A stretch of 64,000 nt of DNA, from positions 1 through 64,000 of the forward strand of contig NZ_FPKO01000007.1 in assembly GCF_900119385.1 (NCBI RefSeq), read 5' to 3'. The notes below the pieces were generated by a model that was not told the origin of the DNA, searched no databases, and worked only from the letters and a program-made list of their open reading frames with translations. Below are positions 8,721-18,150 of this stretch, piece by piece (position 1 is the stretch's first letter; each line of letters starts with the position of its first letter). The stretch is from Thermophilibacter mediterraneus. Its GTDB lineage: Bacteria > Actinomycetota > Coriobacteriia > Coriobacteriales > Atopobiaceae. Position numbers and translations under genes: made by a program.

Positions 8721-8880
8721 CGCAGGCTCCGCGCGCGTCCGGTAGCCGGCCCGGGTCCGTGCGCGCGACGGCGGGACCGCCGCCCCGCCCGCGGCCGCGC
8801 TGTGCGATACTGGAGGAAGCCTGCGCCCTCTGAGGGGACGGCGCCGGCTCCGTATGACACCAGCCAGGAGAGGGGCAGCG

Positions 8881-10455
8881 ATGGCCGACACCATGCGTGG
8901 CGTGTACACCAACCTGACCGAGATCCGCCGCAACGTGTTCTCCAGCGTGGCAAAGATCGCCTACGACATGGGGGAGGACGACGAGAAGACCACCCGCCGC
9001 AAGCTCCGTGACCTCCCGTACGAGATCATCCCCGGCGACGTCGCCACCTACCGCGAGTCGGTCTTCCTCGAGCGCGCCATCGTCGAGCAGCGCATCCGCC
9101 TCGCCATGGGCCTGCCGCTGCAGGGCGTCGACCACCGCGAGAGCCTCACCGAGGGCCTCGCGGAGGCCTCCGTGGCCGAGACCTACTACCAGCCGCCGCT
9201 CGTCAACGTCATCAAGTTCGCGTGCAACGCGTGCGAGGACAACGTCTATCGCGTGACCGACTCCTGCCAGGGCTGCCTCGCGCACCCGTGCCGCGAGATC
9301 TGCCCCAAGGGCGCCATCACCTTCAAGGACAAGAAGGCCTTCATCGACCAGGAGAAGTGCATCCACTGCGGCATGTGCTTCAACGCCTGCCCCTACCACG
9401 CCATCCAGCACCACGTGCGCCCCTGCGCCGACGCCTGCGGCATGAACGCCATCGGCTCCGACGAGCACGGTCGCGCCCAGATCGACTACGAGAAGTGCGT
9501 CTCCTGCGGCCAGTGCCTCATCAACTGCCCGTTCGGCGCCATCGCCGACAAGAGCCAGATCTTCCAGGTCATCCAGGCCATCAACCGCGGCGACGAGGTC
9601 ATCGCCGCCGTCGCGCCCGCCTTCGTGGGCCAGTTCGGCGGCAAGGGCAACGTCGACAAGCTCCGTCAGGCCTTCTCGATGCTCGGCTTCTCCGGCATGG
9701 AGGAGGTCGCCGTGGGCGCCGACCTCTGCACCGTCCAGGAGGCCGAGGACTTCCTCGAGGAGGTTCCCGACAAGATCCCGTTCATGGGCACCTCGTGCTG
9801 CCCGGCATGGTCGGTCATGGCCAAGACGGAGTTCCCGGACCACGCCGACTGCATCTCGATGGCGCTCACGCCCATGACGCTCACCGCGCGCCTGCTGCGC
9901 AAGCGCCACCCGAGCGCCAAGATTGTCTTCGTGGGGCCGTGCTCGGCCAAGAAGCTCGAGGCCATGCGCGAGTCCGTGCGCTCCGAGGTCGACTTCGTGC
10001 TCACCTTCGAGGAGATGGCGGGCATGATGAAGGCGCGCGGCATCAACGAGTACACCAAGCTCACCGGCGAGGGGGAGTCCGACTTCGAGGTGGCGTCCGC
10101 CGACGGCCGCGGCTTCGCGGTGGCGGGCGGCGTCGCGAGCGCCGTGGTCAACGCCATCAAGCGCCGCTACCCCGACCGCGAGGTCAACGTGGTCAACGCG
10201 GAGGGCCTCGAGAACTGCCGCAAGATGATGAAGGACGCCGTCAAGGGCAAGTACCCGGGCTACCTGCTCGAGGGCATGGCGTGCCCGGGCGGCTGCGTCG
10301 CCGGCGCCGGCACGCTGCAGCCCATCAACAAGAGCGCCGCGGCGGTCAAGCGCTACGCGAAGAAGTCGCCGCGCAAGAACGCGACGGAGAACTCCTTCCG
10401 CATGCTCATCCCGGCGCTCGAGCGCGAGGGTGACGGCAAGCACCCCGAGGAGTAG
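8881..10455 (+). CDS. Monomeric [FeFe]-hydrogenase, probably group B
   Basis: This cytoplasmic enzyme interconverts protons plus electrons with H2, probably using reduced ferredoxin from fermentation. Residues 115-220 hold a cysteine-rich region with at least two 4Fe-4S ferredoxin motifs (CIHCGMCFNACP and CVSCGQCLINCP). The H-cluster motifs are TSCCPAW (304-310), VGPCSAKK (351-358) and EGMACPGGCVAGAG (464-477). The second motif has GPC where group A enzymes have MPC, which points to group B. It has 524 residues. The start at 8881 is chosen from AGGAGAGGGG just upstream. The HydE, HydF and HydG maturases needed for the H-cluster are not in this window. Confidence 0.93.
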   Translation: MADTMRGVYTNLTEIRRNVFSSVAKIAYDMGEDDEKTTRRKLRDLPYEIIPGDVATYRESVFLERAIVEQRIRLAMGLPLQGVDHRESLTEGLAEASVAETYYQPPLVNVIKFACNACEDNVYRVTDSCQGCLAHPCREICPKGAITFKDKKAFIDQEKCIHCGMCFNACPYHAIQHHVRPCADACGMNAIGSDEHGRAQIDYEKCVSCGQCLINCPFGAIADKSQIFQVIQAINRGDEVIAAVAPAFVGQFGGKGNVDKLRQAFSMLGFSGMEEVAVGADLCTVQEAEDFLEEVPDKIPFMGTSCCPAWSVMAKTEFPDHADCISMALTPMTLTARLLRKRHPSAKIVFVGPCSAKKLEAMRESVRSEVDFVLTFEEMAGMMKARGINEYTKLTGEGESDFEVASADGRGFAVAGGVASAVVNAIKRRYPDREVNVVNAEGLENCRKMMKDAVKGKYPGYLLEGMACPGGCVAGAGTLQPINKSAAAVKRYAKKSPRKNATENSFRMLIPALEREGDGKHPEE

Positions 10456-10515
10456 CGAGAGGGGACGTCGGCCGGGCGCCCCGGCGCCGGCCGCGACGAG
10501 ACGAACGAACGATGG

Positions 10516-10550
10516 CGGGGGGACGCGGCGCGCTGCCGGGCGTCCCCCCG
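10516..10550. terminator. Hairpin after the hydrogenase gene
   Basis: The 11-bp arms CGGGGGGACGC (10516-10526) and GCGTCCCCCCG (10540-10550) lie between two plus-strand genes. This probably ends or attenuates the hydrogenase transcript. The right arm lies 18 bases before the ATG of the next gene, so it could also affect ribosome access there. Confidence 0.5.
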
Positions 10551-10568
10551 TCGAGTTGAGGGGAACAC

Positions 10569-11600
10569 ATGCTCAAGGTTGACCAGGCGATCCTGCACGT
10601 CTTTGACTTCGACTCCGGCTCCACGTACTTCTCGGAGCGCCCGCTCGACCTGGACGTGCGGGCCACGCGCTCCTTCGTCCAGCGCCACCTGCGCAAGATC
10701 TCGTCCAATGCCGAGAGCCGCCACGGCGAGTTCGCCCCGGACTCCGGCTTTGCCACGGAGCTGCAGCGCTACCTGGCGGGGGAGCGCGAGTTCGTGGAGT
10801 TCTCCGTCGAGATCGCGCAGTGGTTCTGGGAGGAGCTGCGCCGATCCGAGGACCTCGAGCAGTGCGACCTGCTCGTCGCCGACTTCGTCGACACGGACGC
10901 CGCCGCGGGCGAGGAGGTCGAGTTCGAGGGCGAGGCGGGGAGCCGCTACTTCGCCGTGGAGCTGCTGCCGCGCCGGCAGGCGTTCGTGCACGAGGTCGAG
11001 GGCGACGCCAACGGCATCTCGCGCGTGGACGCGACCCTGCCCAACCCCTCGCAGAAGGTCGCGAGCTACCTGCTCGTGGACGCCCGCACCGGCTCCATCG
11101 ACTTCCACGACAAGGAGCGCGCGGTCGGCGGGGAGTCTGTCATGGTGATTCCCGAGCGCTTCCTTCAGTGCACGAGCGAGGCGTCGAGCCACGAGGTCAT
11201 CGACGAGGTGAGCGTGATCGTGCGCGACGTGGCGGAGGAGTTCGGCCTGGAGCCCGCCGTCGAGGTGGGGCGCGCCAAGGCCGTGGTGGCGCGGACCGCC
11301 GACGTCGACGAGTCCTTCTCGCCGGCCGAGGTGGGGCGCGCCGTGTTCTCCGAGCGCCCCGACGTGGCCGAGCGCTTCGAGGAGCGCGTGCGCGAGGCGT
11401 CCCTGCCCGAGGAGGCCCCGGTGCGCCGCGGCGTCGCCAACCGGCTGACGCGCAGCCACAAGATCCGCACCGACACCGGAGTCGAGATCACCTTCCCCTC
11501 GGAGCTCGCGGACCGTCCCGGCTACCTGGACTTCTCGACCGACGCCGAGGGGCGCATCACGATCACCGTGGGCAACGTCGCCAAGATCGAGAACCGCTAG
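10569..11600 (+). CDS. NdpA/YejK-like nucleoid-associated protein
   Basis: The 343 residues resemble the 37-kDa nucleoid-associated protein family (PF04245, E. coli YejK/NdpA). Members bind nucleoid DNA and have been linked to topoisomerase function. The sequence is acidic and soluble, with no signal peptide. The C-terminal part (HKIRTDTGVEITFPSELADR followed by IEIT-like strands) fits the family's conserved end. The start follows GAGGGGAA. In this genus-like setting it sits alone between the hydrogenase and cell-wall genes. The family call is by recognition and moderately firm; the role in this organism is inferred. Confidence 0.7.
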   Translation: MLKVDQAILHVFDFDSGSTYFSERPLDLDVRATRSFVQRHLRKISSNAESRHGEFAPDSGFATELQRYLAGEREFVEFSVEIAQWFWEELRRSEDLEQCDLLVADFVDTDAAAGEEVEFEGEAGSRYFAVELLPRRQAFVHEVEGDANGISRVDATLPNPSQKVASYLLVDARTGSIDFHDKERAVGGESVMVIPERFLQCTSEASSHEVIDEVSVIVRDVAEEFGLEPAVEVGRAKAVVARTADVDESFSPAEVGRAVFSERPDVAERFEERVREASLPEEAPVRRGVANRLTRSHKIRTDTGVEITFPSELADRPGYLDFSTDAEGRITITVGNVAKIENR

Positions 11601-11741
11601 GCCCGCGGCGCCGCGCCGCGCGCGGGCGCCCGCGCGCCGCTCGGCACCGTGTGCAAATCATGGCACCGCGTCACGCGCGGGGTTTGACGCTAGAATGGGG
11701 GAGCGTGTCTTCTGCACCCCATTCGTACCCAAGGAGACCCC

Positions 11742-13025
11742 ATGCCCCGAGACTACGTCTCTCGCAGCGACTCCCGCCGTCGCCATGACGGCATCGCCTG
11801 CCTCGCCCCTCGCGGCGTCACCCGTCGCGACGCGCTGAGGCTCCTCATGGGCGCCGCGCTCGGCGCCGCCGCCTCGTCCGCCCTCCTCCCTGTGAGCGCC
11901 CTCTCCGAGCCGAGCACCCAGCAGAAGCTCGACGCCGCCCAGATGAGCTACGAGCAGGCCCAGGCCGAGCTCGAGGCCATCGGCAACGAGGTCGCCGACG
12001 CCGCCGCCCAGCTCTCCCAGACCCAGGCGCAGGTGAGCGACCTCACCGAGCAGGTCAGCCAGAAGCAGTCCGAGATCGACGCCAAGCAGGACCAGATCGA
12101 CGAGACCCAGTCGCAGATCGACCAGAAGCAGGACGACATCGACGCCAAGCAGGCCGAGATCGAGCGCCGCCAGAAGGCGCTCGGCGACCGCATGAGCTCG
12201 TCGTACAAGGCCGGGTCCACCTCGACGCTCGACCTGCTGCTCTCGTCCGCGACCTTCGAGGAGCTCACGAGCAACATCTACTACCTCGACAAGGTCAGCG
12301 AGGCCGACCGTGAGATGATCGACGGCGTCAAGACCCTCAAGGCCGAGCTCGAGCAGGACAAGGCGGACCTCGAGCAGGCGAAGGCCGACCTCGAGACGCA
12401 GAAGGCGGAGCTCGAGACGCAGAAGGCCGACCTCGAGGAGCAGAAGGCCGAGCTCGAGGAGCTCGAGTCGCAGCAGGCGGCCGAGCTCGAGGCCGTCCGC
12501 GCCAAGCAGGCCGAGGCGGAGGATCTCGTCAACAACCTCGACAGCCAGGTCAAGGACCTCATGGCCCAGCGCGACGCCGAGCTCCTCGCCGCGCAGCAGG
12601 CCGCCCAGGAGGCGCAGCAGCCCGACGAGGTCATCATCACCGGCTCGGGCTCGCTCGCCGCGGTCCAGAGCGCCACGTACTCCACGCCGTCGCCGGGCTC
12701 CGGCCTGTGCGCCGCGTGGGTCTCGAACGTCTTCCGCAACGCCGGGATCGGCTCGTTCTACGGCAACGCAGACGACATGTACTACCGCTGGTGCGGCTAC
12801 TCGACCTCGCAGATCCAGCCCGGCATGATCATCGCCGTGAACACCGCGCCCTTCAGCGCCGCCGCCGTCATCTACGGCCACGTGGGAATCTACGTGGGCA
12901 ACGGGACCGTGCGCCACAACCGCAGCGGAGTTGTGCGCAGCGACTCGCTCTCCAGCTGGGTGAGCATGTACAGCGCAACGGCGACGGTGCGCTGCGGCTG
13001 GCTCGGCGGCGTCACGCTCTCGTAG
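11742..13025 (+). CDS. Secreted coiled-coil cell-wall hydrolase (PcsB-like with CHAP/NlpC-type domain)
   Basis: The N-terminus carries a twin-arginine-like export signal (TRRDALRLLMGAALGAAAS) ending near ALSEP. Residues about 55-290 form a long coiled coil rich in Q, E, K and D with obvious repeats (KADLETQKAELETQKADLEE). The C-terminal roughly 110 residues start at GLCAAWVSNVFRNAG, where the cysteine is the likely nucleophile, with YGHVGIYVGNG supplying the histidine region as in CHAP/NlpC-P60 peptidoglycan amidases or endopeptidases. PcsB and FtsEX-dependent hydrolases share this layout and act in daughter-cell separation. The next gene also modifies the envelope. A TAGAAT -10-like box is at 11691-11696. 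Confidence 0.82.
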   Translation: MPRDYVSRSDSRRRHDGIACLAPRGVTRRDALRLLMGAALGAAASSALLPVSALSEPSTQQKLDAAQMSYEQAQAELEAIGNEVADAAAQLSQTQAQVSDLTEQVSQKQSEIDAKQDQIDETQSQIDQKQDDIDAKQAEIERRQKALGDRMSSSYKAGSTSTLDLLLSSATFEELTSNIYYLDKVSEADREMIDGVKTLKAELEQDKADLEQAKADLETQKAELETQKADLEEQKAELEELESQQAAELEAVRAKQAEAEDLVNNLDSQVKDLMAQRDAELLAAQQAAQEAQQPDEVIITGSGSLAAVQSATYSTPSPGSGLCAAWVSNVFRNAGIGSFYGNADDMYYRWCGYSTSQIQPGMIIAVNTAPFSAAAVIYGHVGIYVGNGTVRHNRSGVVRSDSLSSWVSMYSATATVRCGWLGGVTLS

Positions 13026-13058
13026 CGTCGCGCCCGCTGTCACGGAGGTGACGCGATC

Positions 13059-14006
13059 ATGACGAGGGGGATCCAGGATCCGCGCACGCACCGCCCGAGC
13101 GCCCTCGAGCAGCAGCGGCGCGGCCGCGGCCTCTTGGTCGTGACCGGCGCGCTCGCGCTCGTGCTCATGGGCGGCGTCGGCGCGCTCGCGGGACTCGTCG
13201 CGAGCCCGTGCCCGGACGGGCCGGGGCAGTCGAGCAGGGACGGGTCGATCGTCGTCGAGCCGGGGGCGCCGCAGGGCGAGGGGGACCAGGGGCCCGACGC
13301 GCCCGCCGACGACGAGCGCCGCGCGTCGCTCGAGCTCGACCCCGGCCGCGACACCGCCTGGAACTACGAGGGGACCGGTGAGAAGACGGTCTACCTGACC
13401 TTCGACGACGGCCCCTCGGAGAACACCCCGCGCGTCCTCGACGTCCTCGAGCGCTACGGCGTCAAGGCGACGTTCTTCGTGACCGGGCACGAGCCGGACA
13501 AGCGCGGCTACATCAAGGATGCCTACGACCGCGGCAACTCCATCGGCCTGCACACGATGTCGCACGACTACGCTGCGGTCTACGCCTCCGAGGACGCGTT
13601 CTTCTCGGACCTCGAGCAGGTGGGCGAGGTCGTCCGCGAGCAGATCGGCTTCGTGCCGTTTCTTACGCGGTTCCCGGGCGGGGCGTCCAACACCATCTCG
13701 GCGAACTACTGCCCCGGCATCATGAGCGCGCTCTCGCGCGACGTGCCGGCGCGCGGCTACCAGTACTTTGACTGGAACGTGTCCTCGGGCGACGCCTCGG
13801 GGACCAACGTCAGCGCGGACACGATCGTGTCGAGCTCCTGCGTCGAGGGCTACACCAACGTGATGCTGCTCTTCCACGACTCGAACACCAAGGACACGAC
13901 CCCCGACGCGCTTCCGCGCATCATCGAGTTCTACCGCGACCGGGGCTACCGCTTCGAGCCCATCACGCGCGACTCCTTCGTCTGCCACCACGGCGTGAGC
14001 AACTGA
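13059..14006 (+). CDS. Membrane-anchored polysaccharide deacetylase
   Basis: This NodB-homology (carbohydrate esterase 4) protein probably removes N-acetyl groups from peptidoglycan or a surface polysaccharide outside the cell. It has an N-terminal membrane anchor (LLVVTGALALVLMGGVGALA), a proline/acidic linker, then the catalytic domain. The five CE4 motifs are visible: TFDDGPS, HTMSH, RFPGG, DWNV and LLFHDS. It has 315 residues. The start follows CACGGAGGTGAC. It lies 33 bp behind the cell-wall hydrolase gene and is probably co-transcribed, suggesting a joint role in wall remodelling or lysozyme resistance. Confidence 0.88.
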   Translation: MTRGIQDPRTHRPSALEQQRRGRGLLVVTGALALVLMGGVGALAGLVASPCPDGPGQSSRDGSIVVEPGAPQGEGDQGPDAPADDERRASLELDPGRDTAWNYEGTGEKTVYLTFDDGPSENTPRVLDVLERYGVKATFFVTGHEPDKRGYIKDAYDRGNSIGLHTMSHDYAAVYASEDAFFSDLEQVGEVVREQIGFVPFLTRFPGGASNTISANYCPGIMSALSRDVPARGYQYFDWNVSSGDASGTNVSADTIVSSSCVEGYTNVMLLFHDSNTKDTTPDALPRIIEFYRDRGYRFEPITRDSFVCHHGVSN

Positions 14007-14018
14007 CGCGCGACGGAC

Positions 14019-14058
14019 GGCGGCGGGGCGGCGACCCCGATGGCCGCCGCCCCGCCGC
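14019..14058. terminator. Bidirectional terminator hairpin
   Basis: The G/C-rich arms GGCGGCGGGGCGGC and GCCGCCGCCCCGCC are separated by about ten bases. They lie between the convergent deacetylase and ABC transporter genes. Confidence 0.6.
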
Positions 14059-14068
14059 CTCGCGCCCG

Positions 14069-15871
14069 CTACGCCGCCTCGAACTGCGAGTTGTAGAGCT
14101 CCGCGTAGAAGCCGCCACGTGCGAGGAGCTCCTCGTGCGTGCCCTTCTCCACCACGTCTCCGTCTCGCAGCACCAAGATGACGTCCGCGCTCCTGATCGT
14201 CGACAGCCGGTGCGCGATCACGAAGCTCGTCCTGCCGCGCATGAGCTCGTCCATCGCGCGCTGGATGAGCTCCTCGGTGCGCGTGTCGACGTTCGAGGTC
14301 GCCTCGTCGAGGATGAGCGCCGGACGGTCCGCGAGCACGGCGCGCGCGATCGTCACGAGCTGGCGCTGCCCCTGGGAGAGGTTGGTCCCCTCCTCGTTGA
14401 TGACGAAGTCGTACCCCCCGGCGAGCGTGTGGATGAAGTGGTCGCAGCGCGCCGCCCGCGCCGCCTCCTCGACCTCCTCGTCGGTGGCGTCGGGGCGCCC
14501 GTAGCGGATGTTCTCGCGGATGGTTCCGTTGAACAGCCACGTGTCCTGCAGCACCATCGCGAACTCCTCGCGCAGCGCCGCGCGGTCCCACTGCCGCACG
14601 TCGATGCCGTCGACGGAGAGCGACCCCGCGTCCACGTCCCAGAAGCGCTGCAGCAGCTTGATGAGCGTGGTCTTGCCCGCGCCCGTGGGGCCGACGATGG
14701 CGACGGTCTGCCCCGGCTCCGCGACGCAGGAGAAGTCGTGGATGACGGTCTGGCCGGGCACGTAGCCAAAGCGCACGTGGTCGAACTCGACGCGCCCCTC
14801 GCGCCTCGCGGGGACCCGCGCCTCTGCGGGCTCGGTCTCCTCCGGCGCGGAGAGGAACTCGAAGACGCGCTCGGTGGCCGCCGCCATGGACTGCAGCGTG
14901 TTCGAGACGTTGGCGATCTGCTGGATGGGCTGGGTGAAGTTGCGCACGTACTGTATGAAGCTCTGGATGTCGCCGGGGCCCGCCTGGCCGGTGAGGCAGA
15001 GCCCCGCGCCCACCACCACGACGCCCACGTAGCCCATGTTGCCCACGAGGCTCATGAGCGGCATCATGAGGCCGCTCAGGAACTGGCTGCGCCAGGCGCT
15101 CGTGAACAGGCGGTCGTTCTGTCGCTCGAACGCCTCGACGGCGCTGTCGGCGCGGTCGAAGACCTGGATCACGCCCTGCCCGGCGAAGTCCTCCTCCACG
15201 ATGCCGTTCACCGTGCCGAGTACCTGCTGCTGCTCGCGGAAGTAGCGCTGCGAGAAGTGCACGACCACGCCCACGATGAGGAGGCTCGCCGGCAGCGTGA
15301 GCACCGTCACGCCCGTGAGGGGGAGGCTGATCGAGAGCATCATCACGAGCACGCCCACGACCTGCGTGACCGAGGTGATGAGCTGCGTGACCGACTGGTT
15401 GAGCGACTGCCCGAGCGTGTCGACGTCGTTGGTGATGCGGCTGAGGACGTCGCCCTTGCTGTGCTCGTTGAAGTAGCCCATGGGGACCACCGAGATCTTC
15501 TCGGCGATCTCCTTGCGCATGCGGTAGCAGATCTTCTGCGTGACGCCCGTCATGAGCCATCCCTGCACGAGGCTGCACGCGGAGCTCGCGAGGTAGATGC
15601 CCAGGAGCCCCAGCAGCGTGGCGCCGATCCACCCGAAGTCGACCGACCCCGTGCCCTGGACCGTGGCGACGAGCCCCTCGAAGAGCCTCGTCGTGACGGT
15701 GCCCAGCACGCGGGGGCCGACGATGTTGAAGACCACCGACCCCACCGCGAACAGGCAGGCGAGAAGAACCGCGAGCCTGTGGCGCCCGACGTAGCCGAGC
15801 AGGCGTCGGATGGTTCCCTTGAAGTCCTTGGCGCGCTCGACCTGGCGCGGACCGTGTCCGACGCGCGGCAT
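14069..15871 (-). CDS. ABC exporter half-transporter, subunit B
   Basis: This protein of 600 residues fuses a six-helix type IV exporter membrane domain (residues about 30-330) to an ATPase domain. Walker A (GPTGAGKTTL), signature (LSQGQRQLVTIARA) and Walker B (ALILDEATSNVD) are intact, so this ATPase should be active. Its ATG overlaps the stop of the preceding ABC gene (TGATG), pointing to a coupled heterodimer. With the upstream MarR repressor this forms a three-gene efflux operon of the kind that exports drugs or amphipathic metabolites. No substrate can be read from the sequence. Confidence 0.9.
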   Translation of the reverse strand: MPRVGHGPRQVERAKDFKGTIRRLLGYVGRHRLAVLLACLFAVGSVVFNIVGPRVLGTVTTRLFEGLVATVQGTGSVDFGWIGATLLGLLGIYLASSACSLVQGWLMTGVTQKICYRMRKEIAEKISVVPMGYFNEHSKGDVLSRITNDVDTLGQSLNQSVTQLITSVTQVVGVLVMMLSISLPLTGVTVLTLPASLLIVGVVVHFSQRYFREQQQVLGTVNGIVEEDFAGQGVIQVFDRADSAVEAFERQNDRLFTSAWRSQFLSGLMMPLMSLVGNMGYVGVVVVGAGLCLTGQAGPGDIQSFIQYVRNFTQPIQQIANVSNTLQSMAAATERVFEFLSAPEETEPAEARVPARREGRVEFDHVRFGYVPGQTVIHDFSCVAEPGQTVAIVGPTGAGKTTLIKLLQRFWDVDAGSLSVDGIDVRQWDRAALREEFAMVLQDTWLFNGTIRENIRYGRPDATDEEVEEAARAARCDHFIHTLAGGYDFVINEEGTNLSQGQRQLVTIARAVLADRPALILDEATSNVDTRTEELIQRAMDELMRGRTSFVIAHRLSTIRSADVILVLRDGDVVEKGTHEELLARGGFYAELYNSQFEAA

Positions 15872-18150
15872 CAGCGCTCACCTCCCCTCGTGCTCGAGAG
15901 GGGACGGTCCCCTCCCTGGCAATCCCTCGAGCCAGCGAGGCCGAGCTCCTCGGCGGAGAGCTGGCTCTGGGCGATCTCCAGGTACGTGGGGCAGGAGCGC
16001 AGCAGCTCCTCGTGGGTGCCCCGTCCCACGACGTGTCCCTCGTCGAGGACGATGATCTCGTCCGCGTGCATGATCGTGGCGATGCGCTGCGCCACCACCA
16101 CGACCGCCGCGTCGGTGACGGAGCGCGCGAGCTCGGTGCGCAGGCGCGCGTCGGTGGCGTAGTCGAGCGCCGAGAACGAGTCGTCGAAGACGAGGACCTC
16201 GGGGCGCTTGGCGAGGGCGCGGGCGATGGCGAGGCGCTGGCGCTGACCGCCGGACACGTTGGTGCCGCCCTGCGAGATCGGCGCGTCGTACCCCTCGGCG
16301 CGGTCCTCGATGAAGTCCGTCGCCTGGGCGACGCGAGCGGCCTCGCGCATGTCGTCGTCGGTCACGGAGTCGCCCGCGAACTTGAGGTTGGACTCGACGG
16401 TGCCCGAGAAGAGCATGCCCTGCTGCGGGACGTAGCCGATGCGCCGCCTCAGCTCCGAGAGGCTCCAGTCGCGCACGTCGATGCCGTCGAGCAGCACGCC
16501 CCCGCCCGTGACGTCGTAGAGGCGAGGGATGAGCTGGACGAGGGTGGACTTGCCCGACCCCGTGGAGCCGATGATGCCCGTGACCTGGCCGGGGTGCGTG
16601 GTGAAGCTCACGCCCTGGATCACGTCGCGGCGGGCGTCGGGGTACTGGAAGCTCACGTCGCGGAACGTGAGCTCGCCGCGCGGCGCGTCCTCGGCGGGAA
16701 GCTTGGGGCGCGCGGGGTCGCAGATCGAGAGCGGGCAGTCGACGACCTCCTGGATGCGCTCCGCGGCGACCTCGGCGCGCGGCAGGATCACGGAGACCAT
16801 CGTGAGGATCATGAAGGCCATGACGATCTGCATGGTGTAGGAGATGAAGGCCATCATGTCGCCAACCTGCATGGCGCCCTCGGCCACGCCGTGGCTGCCG
16901 AGCCAGACGATGAGCACGGTGACGCAGTTCATGACAAACATGAGCAGCGGCATCATGAAGCTCATGGCACGGTTGGTGAAGAGCTGGGTGTCCATGAGGT
17001 CGCGGCTGGCGTCGTCGAAGCGCTCGAGCTCGTGGCGCTCGCGCCCGAAGGCGCGGATGGGCATGATGCCGTCGAGCATCTCGCGCGCCACGAGGTTCAC
17101 GCGGTCGACGTAGGACTGCATGCGCTTGAACTTGGGCATCGTGAGGCCCATGAGCACGCCGACCACGGCGGACACGGCGATCACGGCGACGCCGATGGTC
17201 CACTCGAGCCCCGTCGAGGTGGCGAGCACGCGCAGCACCGCAACGACGCCCATGATGGGCGCCATGAGCACGAGGCGCATGAACATGGTCGCCGCCATCT
17301 GGACCTGCTGGACGTCGTTGGTGCAGCGAGTGATGAGCGAGGCCTGGCTGAAGCGGTTCACCTCGGCGGGCGAGAAGCGCATCACGTGGTCGAACGCCTG
17401 GCGGCGCAGGTCGCGTGCGATGGTGGCGGCGGTGTGCGACGCGATGGCGCCGATGAGCACCGTGGCCGCCAGGCTGACGAGGCACAGGCCGAACATCGTC
17501 GCGGCGGTGCGCGCGAGGTAGGCGTTCTGGACGTCGGCGGCGGGGATGCCCTGGGCCTCGTACTCGGCGCTCACGTACGAGATCGCACGCTGGGCGAGGA
17601 TGCTCCCGCCCATCTGCCCCATCTGCTCGCCGAGGGACTCGGCGGCGCCGGCGAGCTGGTCGCGCGTCACGAGCCCCGCGTCGACGGCCGCGCGCACGGC
17701 GTCGAGGTCGAGGGTGCCGGTCATGGCGGCCCCCGCCGCGGGGCCGTCCCCCGACTGCGACGTCCCCGCGAGCGCGGAGGCGTCGACCCCCTGCTCGAGC
17801 GCGAGGACGGCGACCTCGGGCGTCGCCATGGCGGCGGCGAGCTCCGACCCCTCGTCCTTCTCTGCGTCCGTGCCCTGGTAGGCGCGGATGCCGGCGTCGT
17901 CCGCGGGGGCGTACGCCGCCTCGACGAGCGCGGCGTCGTCCTCGGTCATGAAGAGCTCGAGGTCGGCGAGCGACTCGGCTCGGATGGTGTCCGGCACCGG
18001 GGACTCGATGCCGCCCTGCTGGATGCCCACGTCGACGATCTCCGACATGTAGGTGGGCAGCGCGAGGTCCGCGTTGCACGAGATTACGAGCAGCGCCACC
18101 ACGGCGACGAGCGCCAGGAGGTGCTTGCGGAACAGGCGTACGATCCTCAT
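15871..18150 (-). CDS. ABC exporter half-transporter, subunit A, with large extracytoplasmic insertion
   Basis: At 759 residues it is about 160 longer than its partner. The extra length lies between the first membrane helix (HLLALVAVVALLVISCNADL) and the second (FGLCLVSLAATVLIGAI). This is an acidic, alanine-rich domain that should face outward. Such an insertion is seen in one of the two subunits of some Gram-positive heterodimeric exporters. Walker A (GSTGSGKST), signature (VSGGQRQRLAIARAL) and FDDSFSALD are present. Walker B ends in aspartate (DDSFSALD) rather than the usual glutamate, typical of a degenerate nucleotide site in heterodimers. The last residues run into a small palindrome (15893-15931). 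Confidence 0.9.
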   Translation of the reverse strand: MRIVRLFRKHLLALVAVVALLVISCNADLALPTYMSEIVDVGIQQGGIESPVPDTIRAESLADLELFMTEDDAALVEAAYAPADDAGIRAYQGTDAEKDEGSELAAAMATPEVAVLALEQGVDASALAGTSQSGDGPAAGAAMTGTLDLDAVRAAVDAGLVTRDQLAGAAESLGEQMGQMGGSILAQRAISYVSAEYEAQGIPAADVQNAYLARTAATMFGLCLVSLAATVLIGAIASHTAATIARDLRRQAFDHVMRFSPAEVNRFSQASLITRCTNDVQQVQMAATMFMRLVLMAPIMGVVAVLRVLATSTGLEWTIGVAVIAVSAVVGVLMGLTMPKFKRMQSYVDRVNLVAREMLDGIMPIRAFGRERHELERFDDASRDLMDTQLFTNRAMSFMMPLLMFVMNCVTVLIVWLGSHGVAEGAMQVGDMMAFISYTMQIVMAFMILTMVSVILPRAEVAAERIQEVVDCPLSICDPARPKLPAEDAPRGELTFRDVSFQYPDARRDVIQGVSFTTHPGQVTGIIGSTGSGKSTLVQLIPRLYDVTGGGVLLDGIDVRDWSLSELRRRIGYVPQQGMLFSGTVESNLKFAGDSVTDDDMREAARVAQATDFIEDRAEGYDAPISQGGTNVSGGQRQRLAIARALAKRPEVLVFDDSFSALDYATDARLRTELARSVTDAAVVVVAQRIATIMHADEIIVLDEGHVVGRGTHEELLRSCPTYLEIAQSQLSAEELGLAGSRDCQGGDRPLSSTRGGER
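15893..15931. repeat. Small palindrome inside the 3' end of an ABC gene
   Basis: The core GAGGGGACGGTCCCCTC (15898-15914) is flanked by CTCGAG on both sides (15893-15898 and 15926-15931). It resembles a shortened GGGGAC-family element and encodes the last residues of the ABC subunit. Confidence 0.5.

Noticed and set aside
11658-15881. Long minus-strand frame joining the ABC exporter gene to the region opposite the hydrolase and deacetylase
   Set aside because: Only the ABC exporter on that strand has a real protein family; the remainder lies opposite genuine genes and has low-complexity sequence.
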